64,000 nucleotides of DNA from Bacteroides sp. (lineage in GTDB: Bacteria; Bacteroidota; Bacteroidia; Bacteroidales; Muribaculaceae), in contig JAAVCX010000028.1 in the NCBI GenBank assembly GCA_014802105.1, positions 119,729 to 183,728 on the forward strand. The letters are read 5' to 3'. The notes under the pieces were generated by a model. It worked only from the letters and a program-made list of their open reading frames with translations. It had not been told where the DNA came from and ran no database searches. Below, in pieces: positions 43,341 through 52,181 of this stretch; the first letter of the stretch is position 1, and the number at the start of each line of letters is the position of its first letter. Position numbers and translations under genes: made by a program.

Positions 43341-44601
43341 CGGTCAGGGCATCCTGGCCTGAACTATATACGTAGAGGTTGAGGCCGAAGAGCGGTGCGG
43401 TGACGGTGATATGCTCGAAGAGCGCGCTCTGGATAGCCTCGTAGGCAGTCCAGGCGTTGGTGGAGGTGAAACACCATATCTGAAGCGGAGTGCCATACTC
43501 GTTGGGGGCCATCAGTCTCACGAGTATCTGATCTTTGGACGAGATGGAGGGATGGGAGAGGAGCCATTCACAGAGATAGGCACGGAAGAGTCCCAGGTTG
43601 GTATCGATGGTGCCGTTGACGGTAGCCAGTCCCGGATCAAAGATATTGCCGTTCTTGCGCAGCTTGTCGACATAGTTCTTGATGATGGGGAATTTGGTGG
43701 CGAGTGAGTCGACATCGGTCTCGCTGATAGGTTTGACTGAATAGGTGTCGATCAGTACCGAGCGGGCGATCTGACGCACACCGCTGTCAGTCATGCCGCG
43801 GTAGTTCTGGAAAGAGCTTGAGATAAGTGTGTAGGGGGGAAGAGTAATGATCGTATTGTCCCAGTTCTGCACCTTGATGGTGGTGAGCGACACATCGATG
43901 ACTATACCGTTGGCCGGGGTGGAGGGCACCACGATCCAGTCGCCCACATGAAGCATATCGTTCTGGGAGAGCTGAAGTCCGGCCACCAGTCCGAGGATAC
44001 TGTCTTTGAACACGAGCATCAGCACTGCGGCAAAAGCACCGAGGCCGGTGAGAAGTGCCACGGGAGATTTGTTGACTATGATCGAGACACAGATGATGAT
44101 GGTGACCACCCAAAGTATACCTATGATAGTGTCGAGGATACCGCGCAGAGGGAGGTTGCGGGAATTGCGTTTTTTCTCAAAATTGTCCCAGACAAACGAC
44201 AGGTCGGTGCAGATGGCCATGCACACGATTATGGCGGTGTAGATCAAGACCGATCTCATGATGACGGTGCTGAGGGTCGATGTGCCTATGAAGGCAAACG
44301 GTATCAGCGCCAGCACTACCAGCGGAGGGATGATGGCTGCGTTGCGGCTCAGCACCTTGCGCTTGACCAGAGCCTGGCCGAGCTCGGCATTGCGCACCAT
44401 GATGATCTTGCGCACCAGCAGACGTATGATATTACTGAGTATCCAGCCTATGCCGACAGCACATAATATTATAATAGCGACATAGAGTATCTCCTCGGTA
44501 TTCTTGTCTTTGGAAAGACCGATGATGTCGAGCAGATGGTGGATGTTGGTTAGAAGCCATTGAGCAAGAGTGTGGCTCGGGATAATGTCGAGAGTGATCA
44601 T
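43273..44601 (-). CDS. MscS-family mechanosensitive channel
   Basis: A 442-residue inner membrane protein. Several N-terminal spans (AIIILCAVGIGWILSNIIRL, VVLALIPFAFIGTSTLSTVI, ILWVVTIIICVSIIVNKSPV) lead to the pore-lining helix (ALLTGLGAFAAVLMLVFKDS, then ILGLVAGLQLSQNDMLHVGD) and the beta domain (TTIKVQNWDNTIITLPPYTL). It releases solutes on hypo-osmotic shock. The C-terminal 15 residues (DSDASASPSQAQSQPQG) are low complexity and encoded in the overlap with the EamA gene, so this tail may have grown by stop-codon loss. Confidence 0.9.
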   Translation of the reverse strand: MITLDIIPSHTLAQWLLTNIHHLLDIIGLSKDKNTEEILYVAIIILCAVGIGWILSNIIRLLVRKIIMVRNAELGQALVKRKVLSRNAAIIPPLVVLALIPFAFIGTSTLSTVIMRSVLIYTAIIVCMAICTDLSFVWDNFEKKRNSRNLPLRGILDTIIGILWVVTIIICVSIIVNKSPVALLTGLGAFAAVLMLVFKDSILGLVAGLQLSQNDMLHVGDWIVVPSTPANGIVIDVSLTTIKVQNWDNTIITLPPYTLISSSFQNYRGMTDSGVRQIARSVLIDTYSVKPISETDVDSLATKFPIIKNYVDKLRKNGNIFDPGLATVNGTIDTNLGLFRAYLCEWLLSHPSISSKDQILVRLMAPNEYGTPLQIWCFTSTNAWTAYEAIQSALFEHITVTAPLFGLNLYVYSSGQDALTVNLLKDSDASASPSQAQSQPQG

Positions 44602-44747
44602 GGGTTGAAACGTTTTTTATGCTTTTATAACGTCTCTAAGCCACGATGGTTCACAAAGAGTTTGTCAAGCTTACTCTCGATAAATCCCGATTACTTTCAA
44701 TCAATCGACAATATTGATATTCAAGCGGGAGAACTTGTAGTTACAAA

Positions 44748-44782
44748 CCACCACTATCGCATCAGTGGAACGATAGTGGTGG
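44748..44782 (-). terminator. Terminator of the LRR gene
   Basis: CCACCACTATCG pairs perfectly with CGATAGTGGTGG; on the minus strand TTTGT follows. It lies 28 bases after the LRR stop codon and insulates it from the MscS gene. Confidence 0.75.
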
Positions 44783-44809
44783 ATTGAGGAAATTATAAGA
44801 TATATTTTC

Positions 44810-45859
44810 TTATTGATTAATCATTTTTGCAGTTGAGCCGTCAGAGTATTTGACTATGATCATGCCTCGGTAGTCGTCACCGACCATCTGCCCCTGCAGA
44901 TTGTAACGGGCAATCTCGGCCTTGGGAGTATCGGCTATCACGGTCTCGACTCCCGACTCATCATCCTCCATTTCACTCATATTCCAGAAATTCTTCCACC
45001 CCTCGGCATTCTGATATGCCTCCAGACACCCCTTCGGCACCTTCACCTCCAGATCCATATACTGCTTATTAACAGCGGAAATTCCCGTCGGAGGAGTAGT
45101 GGCATGACAGACTAATTTGGTCAGTGTATCAATGTAACCAATATTTGATTGAAAACTTTTAATATGTTTACCAAGAGTGAGATCCTCTAAATAATCAAAC
45201 CAATTTACGGAAATAAAACAATCTTCTGTATTACAATCAATAGTAAGGGATTTTACCCCACAACCATCAAAAACCTCGCCCTCTATGTCTACAACAGAGT
45301 TAGGTATGTAGATTGATAAGAGTGAAGAGCAACATTTAAAAGCTTGGTGTTTTATACTTTTAACAGAATTTGGTATCACGATTGATGAGAGGGAAGAACA
45401 ATCTAAAAAAGTACATTCTTTTATACTTGTAACAGAATGGGGTATGACGATTGATGTAAGAGAAGAACAACCTCTAAAAGCATATGATCCGATACTTGTA
45501 ACAGAGTTAGGTATCACGATTGATGTAAGAGAAGAACATTGATAAAAAGCATCCACTCCTATATTTGTAACAGAATTGGGAATAACAATAGAAGTAAGCT
45601 TATCGCAATACATAAAAGCAGATCTGCCTATCCTTGTTATACTTAACTCTTTATTGTTATATTTCACTTTTGAGGGAATGACGACATCCCCTGAATATTT
45701 ATTCGTTCCTGAAATAACCTCACAAGTGAAGTCAGTAAACGAAACGACATTATAGTATATGCCATCTACTTCAAAATCATAAGCATGAGCACACAAGGAA
45801 AAGAGGAAGGAGAACGTAAATAATAGAATTTTCGTAATATTTTTCATATATTTATTCAA
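44810..45859 (-). CDS. BspA-like leucine-rich-repeat secreted protein
   Basis: A 349-residue secreted protein: signal peptide (about 1-26, ILLFTFSFLFSLCAHA), then an N-terminal part, then at least five LRR_5 repeats of 23 residues of the form AFxxCSSLTSIVIPNSVTSI (about 80-205). A region with LTKLVCHATTPPTGISAVNK follows, as in BspA relatives, and the C terminus (ARYNLQGQMVGDDYRGMIIV... KMINQ) looks like a sorting tail. BspA proteins bind host matrix or mucus proteins. The nearly identical repeat units suggest recent expansion. Confidence 0.9.
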   Translation of the reverse strand: MNKYMKNITKILLFTFSFLFSLCAHAYDFEVDGIYYNVVSFTDFTCEVISGTNKYSGDVVIPSKVKYNNKELSITRIGRSAFMYCDKLTSIVIPNSVTNIGVDAFYQCSSLTSIVIPNSVTSIGSYAFRGCSSLTSIVIPHSVTSIKECTFLDCSSLSSIVIPNSVKSIKHQAFKCCSSLLSIYIPNSVVDIEGEVFDGCGVKSLTIDCNTEDCFISVNWFDYLEDLTLGKHIKSFQSNIGYIDTLTKLVCHATTPPTGISAVNKQYMDLEVKVPKGCLEAYQNAEGWKNFWNMSEMEDDESGVETVIADTPKAEIARYNLQGQMVGDDYRGMIIVKYSDGSTAKMINQ

Positions 45860-45892
45860 AATGAATCATGGTTAGTTAAGTTAATATGAAGC

Positions 45893-45939
45893 CACCTTAA
45901 TCAGAACAAAATGATACTGATTTTGCGCTGATTAAGGTG
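45893..45939 (-). terminator. Terminator of the 115-residue orphan gene
   Basis: CACCTTAATCAG pairs perfectly with CTGATTAAGGTG around a 23-base loop, 14 bases after the orphan stop codon. Confidence 0.6.
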
Positions 45940-45952
45940 ATGACTATACATA

Positions 45953-46300
45953 TTATACTAATTGGATGCTTTGAATATCAATAAAGATTACTTCCGGCAG
46001 CATTAAAGGTTTGCCGTTATCATCGATACCTCCTCGAAATTCCTTAGTGTCGGCAACTCCAACGAAACGGCCTTTATTTTTAGTAGAAACTTTACTTGCC
46101 GGATCTTGAATTAAAATCTCAGCGTTCATTGAAAACACAATATTGCCAGTTGTTTTAGTTTCATCTGTTAGAATTACGTCACCATCGTGCACTTCCATCA
46201 GAGTAAAATCCCATTCAGGTAGTTTAACTTTGGAAGCAATCTTCAAATACTTTTCCAAATGATTGGAAATTGCTTGTTTAAGAAATAAAGATTTGTTCAT
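45953..46300 (-). CDS. Hypothetical cytoplasmic protein
   Basis: Codes for 115 residues without a signal peptide or membrane span. A helical start (FLKQAISNHLEKYLKIASKV) precedes strands (DFTLMEVHDGDVILTDETKT, GNIVFSMNAEILIQDP) and ends LPEVIFIDIQSIQLV. No known family is recognised. It is surrounded by hairpins and preceded by a long structured leader with its own promoter, so it is probably a single-gene transcript that is post-transcriptionally controlled. Confidence 0.72.
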   Translation of the reverse strand: MNKSLFLKQAISNHLEKYLKIASKVKLPEWDFTLMEVHDGDVILTDETKTTGNIVFSMNAEILIQDPASKVSTKNKGRFVGVADTKEFRGGIDDNGKPLMLPEVIFIDIQSIQLV

Positions 46301-46309
46301 GTATTATAA

Positions 46310-46633
46310 ATTTCCATTGTCCTCTCATTCCCCGCAGGACAGGTTAGGTATGGATACAAAAAAGGTGTGAGGAATGTATCTTGTTTTATCCCGTTATCAG
46401 GTCTTGGCGTACCTATGCAGCAGATAAAACAATAGCCCCACACCGATAGAGCTATATAAGCTGTCGGTCACGACAGGGTATAAGCTACCGATGCAGATGC
46501 TATTGCCAATCTCATCTTCGCTGCATTATAAACCGCCAAGTTTGATAACAGAAGATAAAATTTCAATAACACCTAAATTATATATGGATTAACTCACGGC
46601 AACGCTTCACCGTTGATTTTGCTAATCCTTTTG
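46310..46633 (-). ncRNA. Structured leader or small RNA upstream of the orphan gene
   Basis: About 330 bases between a strong promoter box and the orphan gene, with no usable open frame. On the minus strand a nested structure is visible: CTGTCG-TGAC-CGACAG lies inside GCTTATA/TATATAGC, which lies inside CAATAGC/GCTATTG. A further TGTCCT/AGGACA pair lies just before the gene. I have the impression of having seen this sequence type in front of other Bacteroidales genes, but cannot name a family. Confidence 0.45.
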
Positions 46634-46641
46634 CAAAGATA
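46634..46641 (-). promoter_or_regulatory. -7 box of the structured leader
   Basis: Minus-strand TATCTTTG matches TAnnTTTG and is about 330 bases before the orphan gene. Confidence 0.6.
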
Positions 46642-46737
46642 ATAAAAAGTGTTGATTATGGGGCTATCTAGTGATAAAAATCCCCAATAGTGGGGCAAAA
46701 TTTTGATCCGGCAACGTGGGTGTATGGGGTATTTAAA

Positions 46738-48609
46738 CTACTCTTTGCCGGTGGTGGTGAAGATGTCCATGCCACAGCGCTTGCAGTCGAAGTCGACCCT
46801 GAAGCGTTGGTCGCTACCCGTGGCGACAAGGTAGAGCGAGCCTCCTCCACCCCATCGGCGACCCTCGGGGGTGAGCAGACATCGGCCAAGCTCGCGGCGC
46901 AGACAGTAGCGGGTCGACATGACGTGGACTCCTTTGCCACTGTCGGCGGGAGTGTCGGTCTCGACGGCCGGAGCAATGGAGGTGACACCATGACTGAGGT
47001 AGAACTCGGTGGCCGCGCGGTTGGCCACGTTGTCGCGCATGGTGAGCGTGGCTGATGGATAGAGCGCATCGGCCTTCTCGGGCAGACGGTAGCGGAATCG
47101 ATAGGTAGCTGCCGCAGTCTTGTCGAGCAGCTCCACGGCCCGACGTCGCAGGGCGGTCAGGGCCGAGGCAGGGATAAAGAGCGGGCCCACAAGATCGCTG
47201 ACCTGGCGCGGACGGTAGATAGTGTCGCCGAGTTTCTCAAGTATCCGGCGGCGCGGTGTCTCCTGAGGGGTGACGGCCTGAGAGAGATCGAGGTCGGGAA
47301 GGGTGGCGCTTACTCTGAGGCCACGCTCATCGCTGAGGCTGAGCACAAGGGTGTCACCGGCCATTTCGAGCAACATGTCTATGGCAATGGTGCGTGAGGC
47401 TTTGGCCGAGGTTATGATGTCGTCCCACTCCTTGTCGCGGTTACGGTAGAGCAGGGTGCCTGGAGGGATGTCGCGCGGAGTGGCCGGATAGAGCTTAGAT
47501 CCTTCTACGCGGTTGAGACGGAACCCACAGAAGCGTCCTGAATTGTCAAAATAGCCGAGGCCGTCGCCATTGGCCAGAGTGGTGGTGAGTCGGGCGGTGA
47601 TAGACCGGCGGTCACAGCGGGTCACGGTGCCTACGGGGCGACCTATCGCTTTGGGTGTCTCGAGCGAAGCAATCCCTGAGGAAGGGGCCCGGCCGGTGAG
47701 AAAATAGGTGGTGAAGCCACGGTTGAACGATCGCTCGGGATCGGGGGTGAAGCCTTGGCGTGAGCGACCGAAGCTCTGTCGCTGATATAGACCTCCGCTG
47801 TTGTCCACCACCCGGTCAAGGATGGACGAATACCAGGCTACGGCATTGCGCACATAGCCTTCGTCCTTGAGACGACCCTCGATCTTGAACGATGAGACTC
47901 CGGCGGCGGCCATTTCGGCAATGGAGTCAGATCTGTTGAGATCGCGGAGCGAGAGCAGGTGTCGGTCTCTGACGAGTGGTTGGCCCTGAGGATCGGTGAG
48001 TGTGAAGGGTAGACGGCATATCTGAGCACACTCTCCGCGGTTGGCGCTACGGCCACAGGTCATAAAGCTGGCCCGGCAGTCGCCGCTGTAACTGACGCAG
48101 AGTGCGCCGTGGATAAAGGCTTCGAGTTCGGTGGAGGGCACAGCCTCATGGATAGCACGGGTCTCGTCGAGAGAAAGTTCGCGCGGTAGCACCAGGCGCG
48201 AGAAACCCACGTCGGCCAGAAAACGGGCTTTCTCGACAGTGCGTATGTCACACTGGGTCGAGGCATGGAGCTCGATAGGTGGTAACTCGAGTCTGAGCAG
48301 ACCGAGATCCTGGATGATGAGAGCGTCCACTCCGGCCCGGTAGAGCTGATAGATCAGTCGCTCTACATCGGCGAGCTCATTGTCATAGACCAGTGTATTG
48401 ACCGTCGCATAGACCTTGGCCCGATAGGGGTGGGCGGTGTCGACCACGCGGCGGATGGCGTCGATAGAGTTGGCGGCTACGCGGCGTGCACCATGGCTCG
48501 AAGCACCTATATATACGGCATCGGCCCCGGCAAGAATGGCACTGATGGCAACAGAGTCATTCCTGGCGGGGGCGAGCAGTTCGAGTGTACGCTTCTTGTC
48601 CTTATTCAC
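46738..48609 (-). CDS. U32-family peptidase / rRNA-hydroxylation-type protein
   Basis: A 623-residue cytoplasmic protein of the U32 group. The N-terminal part is LLAPARNDSVAISAILAGAD and AVYIGASSHGARRVAANSID; then the U32 signature region ELEAFIHGALCVSYSGDCRA and CGRSANRGECAQICRLPFTL with clustered cysteines. A C-terminal domain of about 300 residues includes DFDCKRCGMDIF near the end. Members act in tRNA or rRNA hydroxylation (TrhP/RlhA types) or as collagenase-like peptidases; the Cys cluster and length favour the RNA-modification type. It follows dnaJ by 28 bases and is probably cotranscribed. Confidence 0.85.
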   Translation of the reverse strand: MNKDKKRTLELLAPARNDSVAISAILAGADAVYIGASSHGARRVAANSIDAIRRVVDTAHPYRAKVYATVNTLVYDNELADVERLIYQLYRAGVDALIIQDLGLLRLELPPIELHASTQCDIRTVEKARFLADVGFSRLVLPRELSLDETRAIHEAVPSTELEAFIHGALCVSYSGDCRASFMTCGRSANRGECAQICRLPFTLTDPQGQPLVRDRHLLSLRDLNRSDSIAEMAAAGVSSFKIEGRLKDEGYVRNAVAWYSSILDRVVDNSGGLYQRQSFGRSRQGFTPDPERSFNRGFTTYFLTGRAPSSGIASLETPKAIGRPVGTVTRCDRRSITARLTTTLANGDGLGYFDNSGRFCGFRLNRVEGSKLYPATPRDIPPGTLLYRNRDKEWDDIITSAKASRTIAIDMLLEMAGDTLVLSLSDERGLRVSATLPDLDLSQAVTPQETPRRRILEKLGDTIYRPRQVSDLVGPLFIPASALTALRRRAVELLDKTAAATYRFRYRLPEKADALYPSATLTMRDNVANRAATEFYLSHGVTSIAPAVETDTPADSGKGVHVMSTRYCLRRELGRCLLTPEGRRWGGGGSLYLVATGSDQRFRVDFDCKRCGMDIFTTTGKE

Positions 48610-48637
48610 ATTCAGGGAAAGAGGTATTGTTCAAGTA

Positions 48638-49804
48638 TTATTCAAATATGTGGCGTAGTTTTGAGAAGATGCGGTGTTTGGTCGACTCGTCGGGTGTCAC
48701 TCCGGGTTTATCGCGAAGCGACTCGATGGCAGCCTTCTCGGTGTCGTTGAGGTTTTCAGGGATATAGACCATCACGTTGATCAGCTCATCACCTGTGGAG
48801 TAGCCGTCGGTAGAGGGGAGACCTTTGCCGCGCATACGCAACACTTTGCCCGGCTGGGTGCCTGCGGGAATTTTCATACGGGCCCGGCCGTTGATGGTCG
48901 GTACTTCCACCGAGCCGCCGAGAATAGCGGTGGGGAGATCGAGCATGAGGTTGTAGACCACATCGTTGCCGTCACGTATGAGTTCGGGGTGCTTGACCTC
49001 TTCGATCACGATCAGCAGGTCGCCGTTGGCACCTCCGTTAGGGGCGGCGTTGCCTTTGCCGCGAAGGGTGAGGGTCTGGCCATCCTCGACACCGGCAGGT
49101 ATAGAGAAGGAGACTGTCTCGTCGCGGCGCACTACGCCTTCGCCGTGGCAGTGGGTACATTTCTCGGTGATGATCTTGCCCTCGCCGTGACACTGGGGAC
49201 ACTCGACGGCAGCCTGCTGTATGCCAAACATGGTCTGCTGCTGGCGCAATACCTGACCCGAGCCTCCACAGGTAGGACAGGTGTTGAAGGCGGTGCCGTC
49301 TTTGGCTCCTGTACCTTTACACGAGGGGTCGGGAACGAGGGTAGGGATCTTGAGGGTCTTGGTGACACCGGTGGCAATCTCGGCCAGAGTCATCTTGATC
49401 TTGATGCGCAGGTCGGTGCCACGGCGCTGACGGCGACGGGTGCGCCCGCCGGCACTCTCAAAGCCACCCATATTGCCGAAAGCTCCGCCGAAGATGTCGC
49501 CAAACTGCGAGAAGATGTCCTCCATGGTGAAGCCTCCGGCATGGAAACCACCTGCACCTCCACCCGGGAAGCCCTGGGGGCCCATATCGTGGCCAAACTG
49601 ATCATATTTGGCACGTTTCTCGGGATTGGAGAGCACGTCATAAGCCTCGGCGGCCTCCTTGAATTTCTCCTCGGCTTCTTTGTCGCCGGGATTTTTGTCG
49701 GGATGATATTGTATTGCTTTCTTACGATAGGCGCTCTTGATGGCTTTTTCGTCGGCATTGCGGTCGACTCCGAGCACCTCGTAGTAATCTCTTTTGCTTG
49801 CCAT
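48638..49804 (-). CDS. dnaJ: Chaperone DnaJ, with one zinc-ligand Cys missing
   Basis: A 388-residue Hsp40. J domain with HPD motif (residues 5-68, [19 protein letters not shown]), Gly-rich linker ([14 protein letters not shown]), zinc region and C-terminal peptide-binding domains. Zinc motifs 2, 3 and 4 are normal ([24 protein letters not shown]), but motif 1 reads DPSCKGTG instead of CxxCxGxG. Motif 1 and 4 form zinc site I, so that site lacks one ligand. The downstream gene of grpE, 20 bases after it, it stimulates DnaK. Confidence 0.95.
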   Translation of the reverse strand: MASKRDYYEVLGVDRNADEKAIKSAYRKKAIQYHPDKNPGDKEAEEKFKEAAEAYDVLSNPEKRAKYDQFGHDMGPQGFPGGGAGGFHAGGFTMEDIFSQFGDIFGGAFGNMGGFESAGGRTRRRQRRGTDLRIKIKMTLAEIATGVTKTLKIPTLVPDPSCKGTGAKDGTAFNTCPTCGGSGQVLRQQQTMFGIQQAAVECPQCHGEGKIITEKCTHCHGEGVVRRDETVSFSIPAGVEDGQTLTLRGKGNAAPNGGANGDLLIVIEEVKHPELIRDGNDVVYNLMLDLPTAILGGSVEVPTINGRARMKIPAGTQPGKVLRMRGKGLPSTDGYSTGDELINVMVYIPENLNDTEKAAIESLRDKPGVTPDESTKHRIFSKLRHIFE

Positions 49805-49824
49805 GAGTAAAGTTTATTAGAGTT

Positions 49825-50445
49825 TTATTGACCCACGGCAACTTTGGCGTGGCGTATCACTTTGTCGTTGAGAGTGTAACCCTTGGTGGGGGTGTCGATC
49901 ACGATGCCTTTCTGGTCTTCGCTCTGGGCGGGTACCATAGCTATGGCCTCGTGGAGCTCAGGATCAAAGGGCTTGCCGGTCGAGTCGATGGCTTTCACTC
50001 CGTTCTGCTCAAGATACTTGATGAGCTTCTGGTAGATGAGCTCCATTCCTTTGCGTATCTCGGCGGGATCCTGGGAGTTCTCGCTGGCCTGGAGACCACG
50101 TTCAAAGTCGTCGACGATGGGGAGGAGGCCTTTGATCACGGTTTCGGCTGCGCTCTTGATCAGGTCGCTTTTCTCCTTGAGTGTGCGTTTGCGGAAGTTG
50201 TCAAACTCGGCCATCAGGAAGAGATACTCTTTCTTCTCCTTCTCGACCTGAGCCTTAGCCTGGTCAAGCTGAGCTGTGAGCGCGTCTACCTGGTTGATCT
50301 CGTTGTTGAGCATATCGTTGGCCTCGTCGAGCTGAGAGTCGGTCTCGCCGGCTGCTTCCTGAACGTTGTCAAACATCTCGGTATCGGGATCCTCGAGATG
50401 TATCTTTGTGTCCTTTTCTGAGGGTGTATGTGAATTGTTATTCAT
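49825..50445 (-). CDS. grpE: Nucleotide exchange factor GrpE
   Basis: A 206-residue GrpE: acidic N terminus, long coiled coil (about 45-100, LTAQLDQAKAQVEKEKKEYL), the core AEFDNFRKRTLKEKSDLIKS, and the beta-wing end (LHEAIAMVPAQSEDQKGIVI and LNDKVIRHAKVAVGQ). It dissociates ADP from DnaK. First gene of the grpE-dnaJ-U32 message; dnaK itself is not in the window. No CIRCE-like operator was seen upstream. Confidence 0.95.
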   Translation of the reverse strand: MNNNSHTPSEKDTKIHLEDPDTEMFDNVQEAAGETDSQLDEANDMLNNEINQVDALTAQLDQAKAQVEKEKKEYLFLMAEFDNFRKRTLKEKSDLIKSAAETVIKGLLPIVDDFERGLQASENSQDPAEIRKGMELIYQKLIKYLEQNGVKAIDSTGKPFDPELHEAIAMVPAQSEDQKGIVIDTPTKGYTLNDKVIRHAKVAVGQ

Positions 50446-50555
50446 GACAGTGAATATTTTTATATAGTATTAGCAAAAACGTTGCCATTCTATCCCTTCA
50501 GCTGTCGGGCAGAGGGATATTTTATACTTTTACAACAAAACTGAGGCGACAGCGT

Positions 50556-51401
50556 TCACCCGAGACCCAACATTCCGATAAAAGTGTCACATCCGGCAAA
50601 GAGCCCGGAGAGGACACCGGGGGTTATTTCTGACAATTTGTCACTCCTGAAGAGGCCATAGACGGCAGCTCCCGATCCTGACATGGAAGCGTAGACGGGG
50701 CCAAGGCTGAGGATCGACTCTTTGACACGTGCCACTTCGGGATAGGCGGTAAAGACCGATGGCTCGAAATCGTTCTTAAGCAGGCCCTGCCACTGTTCGG
50801 GTGGCAGGGAGAGTATCTCGGCTACCGACAACCGGGGCTCGGCGGGACTGACGCGCGAGTAGGCCAGGGCCGTAGGCACACTGACCGGTGGCTTGACGAT
50901 GAGTATGCCCAGGCCGTTGAGAGAGGGCACGTCGATAGGGGTCATCTCTGTGCCGGTGCCGGTACAAAGCATCGGCCGGTTGTAGACGAAAAAGGGACAG
51001 TCGGCTCCGAGAGTTGCCGCTAATGAGGCCAGCTCACGGTCTGATATATTGAGCGAGGCCATCCGGGCCACCATGGTGAGCAGGAAAGAGGCATCGGCGC
51101 TACCCCCTCCGAGACCGGCGCCGTCGGGGATGATCTTGCGCAGATAGATGTCAATATCGGGTAGCTGAACCTTGGCGGAGAGAGCTCTATAGGCTTTCAC
51201 GACCAGGTTTTTTTCGGGCGGACAATCTACCTGACGGCCCGACACGGTCAGTGTAGTCCCACATCCTCGGGCAGGCACGGCCTCCAGAATATCGGTCCAG
51301 GGCACCTGTACCATAACGGTGGATATATCGTGATAGCCGTCGGGGCGTCGGCGCAAAATGTCGAGACCGAGATTAATCTTAGCGTTGGGAAAAGTGATCA
51401 T
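50556..51401 (-). CDS. ispE: 4-diphosphocytidyl-2-C-methyl-D-erythritol kinase
   Basis: A 281-residue GHMP kinase of the MEP isoprenoid pathway, phosphorylating CDP-methylerythritol at the 2-OH. Motifs: N-terminal FPNAKINLGLDILRRRPDGY, ATP-binding PDGAGLGGGSADASFLL, and the C-terminal YASMSGSGAAVYGLF. It starts 72 bases after the zinc ABC ATPase stop. No other MEP gene is in the window. Confidence 0.95.
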   Translation of the reverse strand: MITFPNAKINLGLDILRRRPDGYHDISTVMVQVPWTDILEAVPARGCGTTLTVSGRQVDCPPEKNLVVKAYRALSAKVQLPDIDIYLRKIIPDGAGLGGGSADASFLLTMVARMASLNISDRELASLAATLGADCPFFVYNRPMLCTGTGTEMTPIDVPSLNGLGILIVKPPVSVPTALAYSRVSPAEPRLSVAEILSLPPEQWQGLLKNDFEPSVFTAYPEVARVKESILSLGPVYASMSGSGAAVYGLFRSDKLSEITPGVLSGLFAGCDTFIGMLGLG

Positions 51402-51473
51402 GCGTGACAGGAAGCTTAACTATATCTTGTTAAGAGGTCGTTAAATAACCTTTAAATCATTGGGATAGGCGTT

Positions 51474-52181
51474 TTATCCCTCTTCGCACTCATAATGCAC
51501 GTGATGATGAGCTGAGTGACACTCGTGGAGAGTGTGATCGATAATGAGATGGCGGTTAGCTATACCGGCGATGGTCGACATCTCGTGAGAGACGAGCAGG
51601 ATAGTGATAGAGTGGGAAAGCTCCTCCATCAGACGGTAAATATAGGCTTCAAATTGTTTGTCGACATAGCTCAGGGGCTCGTCGAGTACCAACACCTCGG
51701 GTCGGGATATGAGAGCACGGCCGAGCAGAGCGCGTTGAAGCTGTCCGCCCGAAAGCTCACCTATACATTTGTCGGCATGGTCAGAGAGGCCGACGGTCTC
51801 GATCATTGATCGGGTAGCCTGAGCAGTCTCGGCTACCTGGTGATCGCTCCCCATCAGTCCCGACGCTACCACTTCGCTGACTGTGATGGGGAAGCGTGAG
51901 TCTATCATGTTTTTCTGAGGGAGATAACCGATTTCCAGCCGTCGGGTGGGCTGGCCTGACCGATCATAGTAAGTGACCGATCCCGTCGAGGGGCTGAGAA
52001 GCTTGAGCACTATGCGCAGCAGGGTTGTTTTGCCACCGCCGTTGGGCCCTGTGATGGCCACGAAGTCACCGCGCCTGATGTCGAAGTTTATATCCTTGAG
52101 CACATTCCTCCGGTCGCGATAAAGCGAGATGTCGCGCAGGGAGATGAGGGTCTGGCGCCCGGAAGAGTTGGCTTCGCTCAT
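51474..52181 (-). CDS. Metal (zinc-type) ABC transporter ATPase with His-rich tail
   Basis: A 235-residue ABC ATPase of the ZnuC/TroB type: Walker A (GPNGGGKTTLL), signature (LSGGQLQRALLGRAL), Walker B (VLVLDEPLSYVD), H-loop (LVSHE). The last 25 residues are unusually rich in His and Cys (HECHSAHHHVHYECEEG), a possible metal-sensing tail. It overlaps the binding-protein gene by 4 bases (ATGA), so the two are coupled. No ZnuB-type permease gene follows; ispE comes next. Confidence 0.9.
   Translation of the reverse strand: MSEANSSGRQTLISLRDISLYRDRRNVLKDINFDIRRGDFVAITGPNGGGKTTLLRIVLKLLSPSTGSVTYYDRSGQPTRRLEIGYLPQKNMIDSRFPITVSEVVASGLMGSDHQVAETAQATRSMIETVGLSDHADKCIGELSGGQLQRALLGRALISRPEVLVLDEPLSYVDKQFEAYIYRLMEELSHSITILLVSHEMSTIAGIANRHLIIDHTLHECHSAHHHVHYECEEG

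Noticed and set aside
45300..45640. Near-identical DNA repeats as a possible CRISPR-like array
   Set aside because: They encode 23-residue leucine-rich repeats in frame inside the BspA-like gene and are contiguous without spacers.
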